A DNA stretch of 64,000 nt from Parelaphostrongylus tenuis. Its lineage: Eukaryota; Nematoda; Chromadorea; Rhabditida; Metastrongylidae. Both the position numbers and the translations under genes were made by a program. Location: positions 372,001-436,000 of the forward strand of contig JAHQIW010002287.1 in the NCBI GenBank assembly GCA_019055375.1. Direction: 5' to 3'. Below, piece by piece: positions 36,449 through 48,372 of this stretch (position 1 is the first letter of the stretch; each line of letters starts with the position of its first letter). The notes beneath the pieces are model-generated. The model was not told the origin of the DNA. It saw only the letters and a program-made list of their open reading frames with translations, and made no database searches.

Positions 36449-36703
36449 ATAAGCTAAAACGGGGTTGATACGCCAGGGTCATACACCGGTGTTTCGGAGG
36501 TTCGTCCTCCTCGTCAGTGACCCCTGCCCCACATTCAGCCCTGCATTGAAGCAAGGAGGGAGGCGTATGTGGTGATGGAACAGTGTACAATGACACTGGT
36601 CCATCACCACCTCTCAGTCGATAGATTTTTTTTTGCTGTTAGATCAAAACTAATTCAAAAGATCGACTGTTTTTGAGACCCCGAAATAAAAACATTTCAA
36701 TAT
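36449..36703 (-). mobile_element. ~254-bp hammerhead-bearing retroposon with target duplication
   Basis: ATTCCAAAAAAGAATGAT at about 36431-36448 and ATTCCAAAAAAGAACGAT at 36704-36721 flank the insert, one mismatch in 18: an apparent target-site duplication inside the tail of SINE 36280. The insert carries an intact minus-strand hammerhead near its left end, a T run at 36627 and no open frame. Confidence 0.7.
36476..36523 (-). ncRNA. Hammerhead ribozyme, type I, intact by eye
   Basis: Stem I GGGTCA/TGACCC, core CTGACGA, stem II GGAGG/CCTCC with five-base loop, core GAAA, stem III ACACCGGTGT (self-complementary), triplet GTA. Stems differ completely from the 20 kb ribozyme while the core is kept, which is strong covariation-type support. 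Confidence 0.85.
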
Positions 36704-37439
36704 AATTCCAAAAAAGAACGATTTTTAAAAAAATTACTGATTTTGAGCGATTACGTTTTATGTATACTCATTTTGAAAAGTTGAGCAGTTTAAAAGAGTC
36801 AGGATTAGCGTACAGTGCGCGAAGAACATCACACATGTTGTTCACGCCTACGACAAAAAATCATCTATTATCAAAGAAATCGTCACCTGTAACAACTGTC
36901 GATAGATAGCGGACCCAATTTTGAATGAAGATAATGATCATTATTATTATAGTCCACGTCTACGTAACTTCTGTCACATTTCTCGAAATGAAAGCAGCTA
37001 TGTCAAACATCAATCAGTTGAAGACAACCGTGGATAGCAACGAGCTAAGAAGACGAGTTTTTTGGTATTTGTTTGACATAGAATCCCAAAGAGCTAACAT
37101 TTATTTGCTATCGGAGCTTACTTTTTTCACCATTGAACAAGAGCGTCAATGTCGCCTCGCCATTCGGTTTTTTGTTCGTATAACAAAATTCTTCATAGTA
37201 ATTATGGTGACATCGGGTGATTTCGTTTTGGTATGTAAGTTGCTGTGAGATGAATTACTTAAAGTTTATTTTGTGGAAGACATTTCATTACCCTGTTAAG
37301 AAATCTTTTTCTTTCCAGACACATAAGATAGCCGGGAAATCTCTTATTTTACAAACTAACCGTACACTCCAAAATAGGCGTTTAACATAACTCTCTAATC
37401 TCTAGCGACCCAAATAAACGCGTAAACTCATTGCTCTGA

Positions 37440-37953
37440 TTTTGACAGGTTTACAAATGCAGTTATTGGGCAACAACTTTTATGAACCATATAAGATCTC
37501 ATTAATTTTGGCACTAGAGCAATGAACACCGAATTTATCAACCAGGATTGATTGAAATTGCATGATTCTGGTGTCTCTCAATTGTGCATTTTTTCGTAAA
37601 CATTTTCTTTTACAACTTGCCTATATTTGCCTCAAGGTAGAGCCGTCGTTGAAACAAATTCGCTCGCCACTAATGCTCAAATGGCGCATGAGGTGAAATG
37701 TTAGTGAAGCGACATGCAAGGTTATTCAAGTTCAAAAGTTAAGCCCCTTGTGGACTTGGACGACTCGGGCGTGACCGATCCTTCAAGTGTTCCCTCCAGC
37801 TTTGAATTCAGCGAATCACTTCCTAGCTATCCTTTCTGTAACCACATCATCGCCCAAAGCTCTTTCAATCTTGCGTGCCATTCCATTAGCACTTTCCCAT
37901 ACGCGCCATTCGTATGTGAGTAGCAAGCGAATTTTTTCCCACGAGAGCTCCAT
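37440..37953 (-). pseudogene. Mariner-type transposase N-terminal relic
   Basis: From ATG 37953: MELSWEKIRLLLTYEWRVWE, then RKIERALGDDVVTERIARK, a TGA where W is expected, then FAEFKAGGNT. This is the mariner helix-turn-helix region. The downstream part is frameshifted. Confidence 0.75.
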
Positions 37954-37959
37954 CTTGAA

Positions 37960-40240
37960 GCAACTGTGGGAGTACTCTTAAGCATTTGACTACTTCTGAT
38001 CAATAAATTCGATGTTTTCTGTTGAAAAATTGAAGCTCATGAGAAGACTTAATAAGAAACACGCCGACATATTTTTCGTTGTTTTTCATTGACTACTGTA
38101 ATTGTGAAAAACAAAGAAATTGATGGCTCTGTGATTGTCACGTAGCAGTGCAACAATCGAGTGCAACCAGCGCCTTATTCCACTTCCTTGTGCAAGCCCC
38201 TAACAAGTCAAAAAAATTATTCCGAATCTCTAACGAACTAAAGATTTTTTGAAAAACAAAGAAACATAGCATCAACTACTGAGATTTACACATTTACGTG
38301 ATTTCCTTCTGTGGATCTTCCATACCCATGTGTGCAGATTTGAATGCATGGGTCAATGATTGGACTGAAATTTCACCTCTTAATGTGTGCTGTTTAGCAG
38401 TTCAGAATTTCTTCAAACAAGCATAAAAACCACACTGAATAATAAATCAACTGCTTCTAAGCATCATCTCATCGTTCCTCTACTTTATAATAAATAAATA
38501 CTCATTTCAATTCCTCTAAAACTCATGTTTCATTTATCCACTCCAACGACATTTTCCTATTGTAGGTTTAACATTTCTTCAAGACAGAAAGAGCACAAAT
38601 TGTCATTTCCGTTTTCCAAAGTTTAGCAGAGGGTTTCATAAACCAAAACATCGCTTTTCGCGTGAAATCTCTCCTTTTGTTTGGTGTTTTTTCATTTCTA
38701 CATCCTTTATATGTGTCTGGTCACCGTCAATGCAGTATTTTCTACAAGACCATACCTCATTGGAGTCAAAACTGTGTTCACAATAATAACTGTAGCACAA
38801 TAACGTTAACTATTTATAACTATGTACTTATTTTCTTCACGACCGATAAGAATTAATTCCATGATCAAGCTCTAGAAGTAGTCAAATTAAGGCCTTTCCA
38901 TACCGACTTTGATTTGATTTTCTTTCTTGAAAACAGTTGATCAAAGGGCAATATCCCTATAATAAATGAAGCAATGTGCCATCGACTGTAAAAAGGCCTA
39001 GACGACATTTGATGCCATGTGGTTCCAACAGGGGGCTCTGTGGCGCAGTGGCTGTGATGCTCGTCGTGGCGTTTGTGGAGCGAAGCTCCGCTCCCGAGCT
39101 CTTTCCGGCAGTCAGCAACAACGCCCTATGGAAGGCCACAGTCAGGCTATCTTCGAATTTGCAAGGAGACTAGCTCAACCAGTATTCTACGAAGTGTCAA
39201 GAAGATCTCAACACACTGTGTCTCCTCTTTCCGACTATGTAATGACTGGTGGGATGTGTGGCTCCAATGAAGCCGACGAGACGGCCGAAAGCCTTACGTA
39301 CAAATCTGAAGAAAGCTTAAGTTGGCCTTCCTACACAACGATTTCGATCTACTTCGTCAATGTATAGAAGAGCTAGGATTTCTTCTCACTTCACTTAATC
39401 TTTCAAACAAGCATGTTTGCAACAGTTCGGCATTTTTTTTGAACATTGATTGAGATTGTAAACTTTCATATTCTGCAAACTCGATTCCACTACGGAAAAA
39501 AGTAGCTGTTTTACGGTGACTTGAGGAACTAGTCGATGAATCAGCTTGCATTCTTATCTTCATATCTATTCAGCCTTCACATTTGAGTTTTCCAAAAACC
39601 TGTCCGTTGAGTGAGGAAGGAATAAAATTTTCTGTGTTGTCACTGAACAATGCAATCCAGTGCAAGAGGCTCGTTATTTCACCATATTATTCTGCAATTT
39701 TTACAGCAATAAAAACAAAGATGGTAACTGTGGAGACAGATCAAAGGGATTTCAAGAGTTTCGGGAAATGTTCGAACTGAAATCCGTACTAATATAGATC
39801 TCTGGAATGATCATATACACCAATTTGCGCGCAGTCAGTGGATGTTCGGTTTTTGTCATTGTCTGCTGTCAGACTATGCCTTGGGTATATCACCATCAAC
39901 CATCAGCACAAAGCTTGACTGTACTATCATACGTAGAACAGACAGTGCAACGTGGATCAATGACCCCTTCTCTTTATGGTCCGTCACCTTATTGCGAATA
40001 CTTTTGCTCTTTTTTTGCACTCAACTGTTCAGTACAGTTCAGCATAACTTTCTCGAGACCGGAAAATTGATTCTGATCCTTAATAATATGTGAAAATATT
40101 TTTGGGAGAACTTGCATATGTAGTGCTAGAGAGAATGCTAGAGAGGAAGGCACAAGATAGCTAATGTGTTTCAGGTGATGATGGACATCTAATTTTCCTT
40201 CTTCTCACAAGTGATTAGTCGCCGTATGAATCGACGGGTT
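37960..40240. other. No gene recognised between mariner relic and Penelope-like element
   Basis: AT-rich, holding SINE 39020. A hydrophobic open frame at 38662-38856 lacks an ATG. Confidence 0.4.
39020..39200 (+). repeat. tRNA-like SINE, family 3
   Basis: CTCTGTGGCGCAGTGGCTGT head, AGTCAGCAACAACGCCCTAT body and GCAAGGAGACTAGCTCAACC. Confidence 0.6.
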
Positions 40241-40599
40241 AGCACAAAAACTTTTAATATAATTACTGATTTTCTTCTTTAAGCAAAATACGAGGTGTTA
40301 TAATAAACTTTATTCACAGCTGACGTTTCGGCAGTTCGCCTTCTTTAGAGCCTGGAAAGGTCAAATTGTCCGCAGTCCAATCAGTCAAACACCTCCATTA
40401 CTCCTTTAGAAAAAATCACCAGACCTAGATTTCAATCGCATCAAGAGCAAAAACAACTCTTAACATACTCACGCTTTTTATATGTGTTCCACCGAATGAT
40501 TCAAGTGGAGACCACCGGAAGGAGATCACATAGGCCCGTAATGCACCCTACCCATCAAAACAACAATCTTGTATATCGACTCCAATCACGGGTGATATC

Positions 40600-41040
40600 A
40601 AGGCTTCCTCGCTGCGATTTATGGTTGGATTGGTCGTATTAATTCAAAACGCTTCCAAGATCTTTCGCGCTGATGTTTTTTGCTCCTGCGCAAGGATGGT
40701 GACTTCGATTTCAAAATCAACTCCGTCTTGCTTCTGTGCTCTATGCATCCCTAGCGGGGATTTCCGTCTATTAAGACTTTTGTCAGCAAGGTGTTCTTCT
40801 TTGCGAGCATAGAGCGGCCTACCCGTTTGCGCCAACATATTCATCACTACATGGTTTGCACGAGACTAGGTAGACTGTACCTACGCCCATGCAATCACCG
40901 TCTCTGTCGTTAGGACATATTTTATAATCTTTCGCTATACAAAGACGGTCATATAAGCGGTTGCGAACTAGTTGGCGTTTTAGAGTACTCGGTGGTATTT
41001 CAATAATGGTCACCGATTGCTCTAAACCCGCTCTTTTCAA
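40600..41040 (-). pseudogene. Penelope-like GIY-YIG endonuclease domain, frameshifted
   Basis: GVGTVYLVSCKPCSDEYVG gives the GIY/YIG pair and GRPLYARKEEHLADK the following Arg/Glu region, but they lie in different frames with a break near 40830. The domain nicks target DNA in Penelope elements. Confidence 0.82.
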
Positions 41041-41481
41041 AGAGCGTTTTATATATGTACTAATCTAATCTGAAAAGAATGGGAGGATAAAGGGGACTTT
41101 TCCTTCAACTAAGTTTTCGTTCGGAGGCGCATTCTTTCCTCTAAACCTAAGCCGAGGGGCTACGAATTCGGATCATATAGACGTGGCTATTTCCCAAGCC
41201 AGTTTCACGGATTCTACTCTCTGCTCCTCTCCGGTACATACATTGGCTGCTGTTCGGAGCAAGGTTTTTACTAGCGTCTTCTTCGTATGTGAGGGATGAG
41301 AAGAGAGATAGTGAACCAGGATATTCTCACTACTTGGCTTTCGGTACCACTTCGTTATCTAGCCGCTCTCAGTTAAGCTTATTTGCACGTTCAAGAATGG
41401 AAGCCAATCGTTTTTTGGTATCTCACGGGTGAATCTTATGTACTCTGACTGTTCATTCAGCAATCTAAAACAATTATCTAG

Positions 41482-42147
41482 CTACTCTTGAGTGGAACAG
41501 ATAACCAAACAATCATCTATGTACCTACAGTAGAGTAATGACCGGAGATCCATTACTGGTGCTTCCACTCTAGACATAAAGGCAATCGCCAGGCTAAGTG
41601 CTAGTCGCTGCCCCATTGCCAGCCCTCTCATTTGAGTAAAATATTTCCCGGACCATCTGAAGACTGAGCAGTTTAGGCACTCTTTTAATAGGACCATGAA
41701 CTGCTCAATCGACAAGCCATACATGTTTGCAGCTCCCTGGTGTTGTATCAGAAGCTAATGTGTGGGTTGTAATGCGGAGTCATTCGACACGTTGGTATAT
41801 AAAGCAGTGACGTCGAATGACTCCATTACGTACGCGCTGTTCGGGTTCGCGTTACGTAGACGTTCCAGGAACATCTGAGTGTTTGTTAGATGGGCTGGAA
41901 TGTGTCCTAGCAACTGGGGTGTTATTAAAGTTAGAAACCATGCTATCCGATCGTCGGTCGGCCTACACAGGCTGATGATGCGTCTAACCTTGAATATAGA
42001 TGGATCGTTAGACATTAGATCATTAGTGGATACAAACTTATGTGTTTTTATAATTAAGTATAAGACAGGACATGTTGGTGACTGGGTTTTCAATTGAGAA
42101 ATGATAGATGGTCTTAAGCCTGCTCGCTTTTGCCGTACAGGACCCAC
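41482..42147 (-). pseudogene. Penelope-like reverse transcriptase, broken
   Basis: Two minus-strand frames (42147-41755 and 41724-41482) carry fingers/palm text (VLYLIIKTHKF, ESFDVTALYTNV) and the catalytic CRYIDDCLV box, plus RGLAMGQRLA. The two frames are separated by a short break near 41750. This RT copies element RNA in the nucleus. Confidence 0.85.
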
Positions 42148-42869
42148 TCACTGTTTAATTTGCGGTTTTTCCTTTGAATTCCTTTACAGAAGATGATCGG
42201 TAAAGCGAAGCATCCTCGAGATGCTTGTTCGGTATTGCGATATCTGACTGTCGAGGAATCACAACAAATTCTCCGTCCTTATCACTAACTGATAATCTTA
42301 TCCCTCCTTTCCCTTATCAACTCTCAAACCTCTTTCATGCCACGCGTTTTGTAGTTCGGTGAGGTTCGATTGCAATCTTTTCGCGCGATAGTGAGTGAGG
42401 GTTCTGAAAGTCTCGTCTGAAAATTTCCGCAGGAGCAAAAAAAACATCAGCGCGAAAGATCTTGGAAGCGTTTTGGATTAATGCGACCAATCCAACCATA
42501 AATCGCAGGGAGGAATGCCTTGATATCACTCATGATTGGAGTCAGTATACAAGACTGTTGTTTTGATGGGTAAGGTGCATTACGAGTCTATGTGATTTCC
42601 TTCCGGTGATCTCCACTTAGATCATTCATTGGAACACATATAAAAAGCGGTGAGTATGTTGAGATATGTTTTTGCGCTTGATGCGATTAAAATCTAGGTC
42701 TGGTGATTATTTCTAAAGGAGTAATGGAGGTGTTTGACTGATTGGACTGCAGACAATTTGACCTTTTCAGGCTCTGAAGAAGGCGAACTGCCGAAACGTC
42801 AGCTGTGAATAAAGTTTATTATAACACCTCGTGTTTTGCTTAAAGAAGAAAATCAGTAATTATATTGAA

Positions 42870-43505
42870 GCATGCCGAGGTTAGTAGACAGTCGGTCTTG
42901 GAAATTGTTAGAAGAAGTACCAGCAAGATTCTTCCGACTGACAAAAGAAGCATTATCACTAAGGCAGAAACTTGTTTTAGCTCGACAATGTGTAAAGTTT
43001 CTCCGACGCTGCATAGAAAATCGAATCGTTCCGAACTTCATAAAACGAAAACGACTTTACGTGATATGTGGTGTACCAGAGGACAGCTATCGAATACTGG
43101 AAATCGAAATGAAAGTGCTCCGCGCCTGCCTACGAAGCAAGCACGACAATCTGTACGCTATGTTGAAGAAGTGCGAAGTGAAGGAATATTATTTTGATCA
43201 GTATTTGGAAGTCAACCTTTGGAGGAGAATAGTTGGTGGGGTCAAAATTGATTTGCGAGTCCATTAGGTTAAATGCTAAAGTTACTTTGCGGAGAAAATT
43301 CGACGATCTTTTGAGTAGATCGCATAACATGACTTTGAGAAGGCATACGGATACCGCTAATGAAGAACAAGCGAGTCACTCTAGGGCAAGTAATGCACCA
43401 AGAAATTCAAGGGTCACTATACTAGGAGGCATAACTCTCCCTGATGGTGCGCGCCTCGCTATTAGAATTGGGTCCAAGCTTTTCACCATCTCAACCCATT
43501 TCTAA
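42870..43505 (+). pseudogene. N-terminal region of the Penelope-like polyprotein, frameshifted
   Basis: ATG 42872 (MPRLVDSRSWKLLEEVPARF) opens 131 codons. A frameshift near 43250 moves the text to the 43233-43505 frame (..LRRKFDDLLSRSHNMTLRRH.. GGITLPDG). The same GAAGCATGCCGA start context recurs at 42867 and 60674. Confidence 0.7.
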
Positions 43506-44156
43506 GGTGTCCTTGCGCAAGGTTGCATGTGGCTTGCATGAGTTGCAAGATCAACTCCGTAAAAGGCCAGAGTTGAAGAGACTGATAGGAATGAACAGCA
43601 AGTAGAGGCACCAATACCACCATTTCCTCAGCCGTTCTATAAGACAACAAGACGACGGAGACTTTTAGAACCCTCACTCATTGTCGCACAAAAAGATATC
43701 AATCGAACCTCACCGAACTACAGAAGCGTGGCATGAAAGAGGTTCGAGAGTTGATAAGGGAAGGTAAAGTAAGGCTATCAGTTAGTGATAAGGGTGGAGA
43801 ATTTGTTGTTATTTCTCGACAGTTAATATCGCAATAACGAACAAGCATCTCGAAGATGCCTCGCTCTACCGATCATCTTCTATAAAGGAATCCAAAAGGC
43901 AGAACCGCAAATTAAACAGTGAGTTGGTCTGTACGGCAAAAGCGGCAGGCTTAAGACTATCTATCATTTCTCAATTGAGAATCCAGTCACAAACATGTCC
44001 TAGTCTTATACTTACTTATAAAAACAGCATAAGTTAGTATCCACTGATGATCTAATGTCTAACGATCCATCTATATTCAAAGTTAGACCTATCATAGCTG
44101 TGTAGGCGGAACTGACGGATAGGATAGCATGGTCTTTAACTTTAATAACATCCCAG

Positions 44157-44648
44157 TTGCTAGGACACATTCCAGCCCATCTGACAAACACTCAGATGTT
44201 CCTGGAACGTTTACGTAACGCGAACCCGAACAACGCATACGTAATGGAGTCATTCGACGTCACTGCTTTATATACCAACGTGTCGAATGACTCCGCATTA
44301 CAAGCCACACATGAGCTTCTGATACAACACCAGGGAGCTGTAAACATGTATGGCTTGTCGATTGAGCAGTTCATGGTCTTACTAAAAGAGTGCCTGAACT
44401 GCTCAATCTTCAGATGGTCCGGGAATTATTATGCTCAAACCAGAGGGCTGGCAATGGGACAGCGACTGGCACCTAGCCTGGCCATTGCCTTTATGTCTAG
44501 AGTGGAAGCACCAGTGATGGATCTCCGGCCATTACTCTACTGTAGGTATATAGATGATTGTTTGGTTATCTGTTCCACTCAAGAGGAGCTAGATAATTGT
44601 TTTAGATTGTTCAATGAACAGTCAGTAGTATATAAAATTCACCCGTGA
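44157..44648 (+). pseudogene. Penelope-like reverse transcriptase core
   Basis: 163 open codons: LGHIPAHLTNTQMFLERL, ESFDVTALYTNVSNDSAL, RGLAMGQRLAPSLAIAFMSR, catalytic CRYIDDCLVICST. The fingers region upstream (43690-44150) is broken by several frameshifts, so the copy is dead. Confidence 0.88.
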
Positions 44649-45520
44649 GATACCAAAAGACGATTGGCTTCCCATTCTTGAACGTGCAAATAAACTTAAC
44701 TGAGAGCGGCTACATAACAAAGTGGTACCGAAAGCCAAGTAATAAGAATATCCTGGTTCACTATCTCTCTTCTCATCCCTCGCATACGAAAAAGGCGCTA
44801 GTAAAAAACATGTTTCGAACAGCAGTCAATGTATGTACCGGGGAGGAGCAGAGAGTAGAATCCGTGAAACTGGCTCGGGAAATAGCCATCTTATAATGGA
44901 TACGAATTTGTAACCCCTCGACTTAGGTTTAGAGGAAATAATGCGCCTTCCGAACGAAAACTCGAATGAAATGAAAGTCCCGTTTATCATCGCCGTTCTT
45001 TCAAATGAGATTAGTACAGCTATAAAACGATGTTTGAAAAGAGCGGGTTTAGAGCAATCGGTGGCCATTATTGAAATACCACCGAATACTCTAAAACGCC
45101 AATTAGTTCGAAACCGCTTATATGACCGTCTTGCATAACGAAAGATTGTAAAATATGTCCTAACGGCAGAGGCGGTGATTGCATGAGCGTAGGTACAGTC
45201 TACCTAATCTCTTGCAAAGCGTGTAGTGATAAATATATAGGCGAAACGGGTAGGCCGCTCTATGCACGCATAGAAGAACACCTAGCTGACAAGCGTCTTA
45301 ATAGACGGAAACACCCCGCTAGGGAAGCATAGAGTACAGAAGCACGACGGAGTTGATTTTGAAATCGAAGTCACCATCCTTGCGAAGGAGCAAAAAACAT
45401 CAGCGCGAAAGATCTTGGAAGCATTTTGGATTAATACGACCAATCCAACCATAAACCGCAGGGAGGAATGCCTCGTAATCACTCGTGATATGAGCCAGTA
45501 TATAAGATTGTTGTTTTGAT
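44645..45520 (+). pseudogene. Penelope-like RT thumb and GIY-YIG endonuclease
   Basis: GFPFLNVQINLTESGYITKW and the SSHPSHTKKALVKN thumb motif (44645-44896), then KRAGLEQSVAIIEIPPNTLK (44941-45138), then the endonuclease text VGTVYLISCKACSDKYIGET and GRPLYARIEEHLADKRLNRR. Stops and shifts lie near 44895, 45138 and 45330. Confidence 0.82.
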
Positions 45521-45923
45521 GGGTAGGGTGCATTACGGGCCTATGTGTCTCTCCTTCCGGTGATCTCCACTTGGATCATCCAGTGGAACACATATAGAAA
45601 AGCGGTGAGTATGTTAAGTCTTGATTTTTGCTTGATGCGATTGAAATCTAGGTCTGGTGATTTTTTCTAAAAAAGTAATAGAGGTATTTGACTGATTGGA
45701 TTGCGAACATTTTGACCTTTCCAGGCTCTGAAGAAGGCGAACTGCCTAAACGTCAGCTGTCGAATAAAGTTTAATGTAATACCTGATGTTCTCCTTAAAG
45801 AAGAAAATCAGGAACAATATAATCTGATAACATATTCTATGCCTTTCATCAGCTCCATTGTGGCACTAATAAAGTGCTAGACGTACGTTTCGTCTTCCTT
45901 CTCTTCCACTTTCTCCTGCTCCA

Positions 45924-45972
45924 CCTCCCTCCCCCCCTCCCCCCCTCCCCCCCCCCCCCCCCCCCCCCCCAG
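45924..45972. repeat. Poly-C tract
   Basis: CCTCCC-rich run passing into an unbroken C run of about 20, about 100 bp beyond the Penelope-like element. Confidence 0.93.
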
Positions 45973-46089
45973 CACTTTACAAGTGTCATAATCGACCTCA
46001 TGAAGAGCTTAAAATATTTCATTAAAATAATATCCTCATTCTACTGCGAAGTTAATTTTGACGGTAGAACAATTGCGCGACAAACGGTC

Positions 46090-46470
46090 TATTTCGCCAC
46101 AATTACCTACTTCAACCATCCAAAACGTCATGTGAGCAGCACTGGAGGGGGTCACCATTGAGAGTGGAGATCGATGGCGACAGATACATCATGTCCGCTG
46201 CGCTGATGAGATCTTTACAGCAGCATTCATGAATAAGAACAACAAATGTTGATTGACATCGACAACAACACTTGTGGAAGAATTGGTCTCCTAATCCCAT
46301 GTGAATGATGTTCATGAAAGACGAATGGTATTGAATACCCCAATCACACTTAACAAGATGAATATCTCCCCACGCATGCTGCAGTAGCGTGTATCTTGGT
46401 CAGGATGTCACTATAATGAGGGCCTAACTCTAAAGTTTAGTAGCAGGGAGCGGGTGGTTTGAGCGTTTGA
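46090..46470 (+). pseudogene. RTE-type LINE fragment
   Basis: Split over frames: TTIQNVM, a VEIDGDRY-like segment, RCADEIF (FADDI block), RRMVLNTPITLNKMNIS and VYLGQDV. Same order as the RT end and linker of the 25.8 kb copy. Confidence 0.7.
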
Positions 46471-48122
46471 GGGTCTTGAATATGTAATGAAAAGTACACA
46501 GAGCATCCAATTTAGCTCCCAGGTTTCAATTCAACAGTTTTCCCTGCCTTAGTACATAGGTTAAGAATCTGGTCACTACCTAAGCAGAATGAAGAGTCAG
46601 TCAACCTTATCAAACGTGAAACCGAAGGTTTTATACTAGAAATATTCTGTATGCCTGGGTGAACGAAAGATCCAAAGTTTTGGTCGACCAACGTTATCAA
46701 TTAAAAATAACAGACGCCGTTCTTCACACCAAGTTGTCGAGGATTGGGTTGTTCGAAGACATAGTGGGTTAACAGCGTCTGATGGGTAGGAACCGTTAGT
46801 GACGGGATTCTTCAAAATATAAATGCATAGTAAGAAGGCGATAAACTCATAGGCCAGATATAGAGAATATTATCGGAAGACATGATGCTCAAGAGGTTCG
46901 TACAGCAAGGAGATCCTACTGAGCTACTCTTTTACGGAAAACGAAAGAGCTTATCGGCGTACACTTGAGTTACTTGACAATTGATGGGACGATAGGCGAT
47001 AAGTGACTCAGATCCTTCTCAGTTACCTTGTTGAAGAAAGTGAAACTAATTAGCCAGCTTACTTTCTATGTTTCAACATGTTGATTAGTGAGAAGATACG
47101 ACTAGGTTCTTGATGCAGTTTTCAGGCTACTTCTATTTTTGAATGTATACTCCTTCGAGTTTTCAAGATTAGCTAGTAGTTTGCTCTTGATGCAAGCCAG
47201 AAATCTTTTTTTCTATTCATCTGTATATTACAACATTAGCAGATAAACAACTACTAGCACGCTTCACTCTATTTCTTTTTAGTAAACTTCGAATCTTTCT
47301 CGTCCTTTTTTCTGGAAGCAAATTTTTCAATTATTCAGAAAATTCTTTAGCTGCCGCATTTCATTTTCATATCTTCTCCACAAATTGTTTGGATTTAAGA
47401 CGTTTTTTGTCTCTTTTATTATATCAATTCCATTCCACGGAAGTCTCTGAATGGGCAAGTGGCTTCGGTTACGATTTGATAATTATATTTACTTCATGAG
47501 TGCCACTGAGTAATTCTGTATGTAGTCTAATGATGAGTTCGCCAAAGCGTCACAGATCTTCAACAACGACTAGCCTATATCAGTCGGAGGTAGTTTCCCT
47601 GAGACAGATCTGGTACAAATTTGTCGACCACGCAGAAAGGTAGGGCTTGTTTGGTCCTGGTCAGGGTCAACCGGCAAGCTTTTCAGCATGCTGATTAATA
47701 AAGGAACTACGACGATTTGACTTATAATGTAGAGCAATTAAGACCACCACATCTATATATAATTGTCATATTCTTAGGGGCACGCAGTTGCTATTCCTCC
47801 TCAAAAGAGAGCCGCTGGGAGAAACAGGATGCTTGTCACACTAAACAATTTTAATGACGGCTAAGAATCTTTTTGAAAATGACATGGTTGGCAATACGAC
47901 GCCGGAGCTTCCCATTAAATCTGGCTACACACAATCAGTTAACTTTCTCAGAAGTTGACAAAAGGTTGAAGACTAGACGACCTTGTGATGATATTAAAAG
48001 CTTCCATCGAAGCAAGGACGCGAAAGCATGAAAGTGGCAATATCTAACATGATCCTATATCATATTTGGTCATGCGAATCCTAGCATTCCATGTTTCTGA
48101 TTCGCTTTCTCACATTCATAAT

Positions 48123-48242
48123 CTACAGGTCTTCAGAGATTTCGCTCGCCGTTTCGTTGCTATATGCGAATCTTCTATTCTTGAAATCGTCGACGATATC
48201 TAGTCCGAGACGATTCTTCATGCGATCCTTAAGATATCTGAG
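48123..48242 (-). CDS. Candidate terminal exon, unrecognised
   Basis: On the minus strand an exon follows CGCCTTAG and reads LRYLKDRMKNRLGLDIVDDF, then NRRFAYSNETASEISEDL and TAG (39 aa). The plus strand at 48129-48203 also shows a possible terminal exon (VFRDFARRFVAICESSILEI) behind a better acceptor, TCTACAG. Only one of the two is likely to be real, and I cannot decide. Upstream of the minus version is a tRNA-like SINE head. Confidence 0.27.
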   Translation of the reverse strand, partial: LRYLKDRMKNRLGLDIVDDFKNRRFAYSNETASEISEDL

Positions 48243-48274
48243 CTAAGGCGATGTCATGTGATTGCAAGGTAGCG

Positions 48275-48372
48275 TTAAGAGGATAGACTCGAACAAGCAC
48301 CGTACCGTGATGACTTGCGTGATTATTCACTACACCACCTTCCAGAATCCGCATCAAGTGGCAAACGGTTAC
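48275..48372 (-). repeat. tRNA-like sequence
   Basis: On the minus strand GGTGGTGTAGTGAATAATCA resembles a D arm with box A and TGCTTGTTCGAGTC resembles box B. Probably a SINE head or tRNA relic. Confidence 0.4.

Larger units (their letters stand above)
40245..42425 (-). mobile_element. Penelope-like element, 5'-truncated inverted copy
   Basis: Reads RT then GIY-YIG endonuclease then pseudo-LTR on the minus strand. It stops at about 42425, exactly where the opposite-strand copy begins. Frameshifts and stops make it inactive. Confidence 0.85.
42430..45830 (+). mobile_element. Penelope-like element with pseudo-LTRs, near full length
   Basis: Starts with the end of the GIY-YIG frame plus a pseudo-LTR (42430-42865), then an N-terminal ORF, RT, GIY-YIG and a second pseudo-LTR (about 45360-45830). 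Both pseudo-LTRs share the GAAGAAGGCGAACTGCC motif followed by AATAAAGTTTA. This partial tandem arrangement, preceded by an inverted piece, is characteristic of Penelope-like elements. Confidence 0.87.

Noticed and set aside
36925..37248. Plus ATG ORF with Ile-rich hydrophobic start
   Set aside because: AT-rich composition makes such starts common; no splice or homology support.
38662..38856. Possible secreted cysteine-containing peptide (hydrophobic start, then GHRQCSIFYK)
   Set aside because: No ATG in frame, no acceptor that would supply one, no family match.
46512..46700. Minus-strand ORF (..LIRLTDSSFCLGSDQILN..)
   Set aside because: Directly downstream of an RTE relic on the plus strand; probably antisense to its decayed 3' part.
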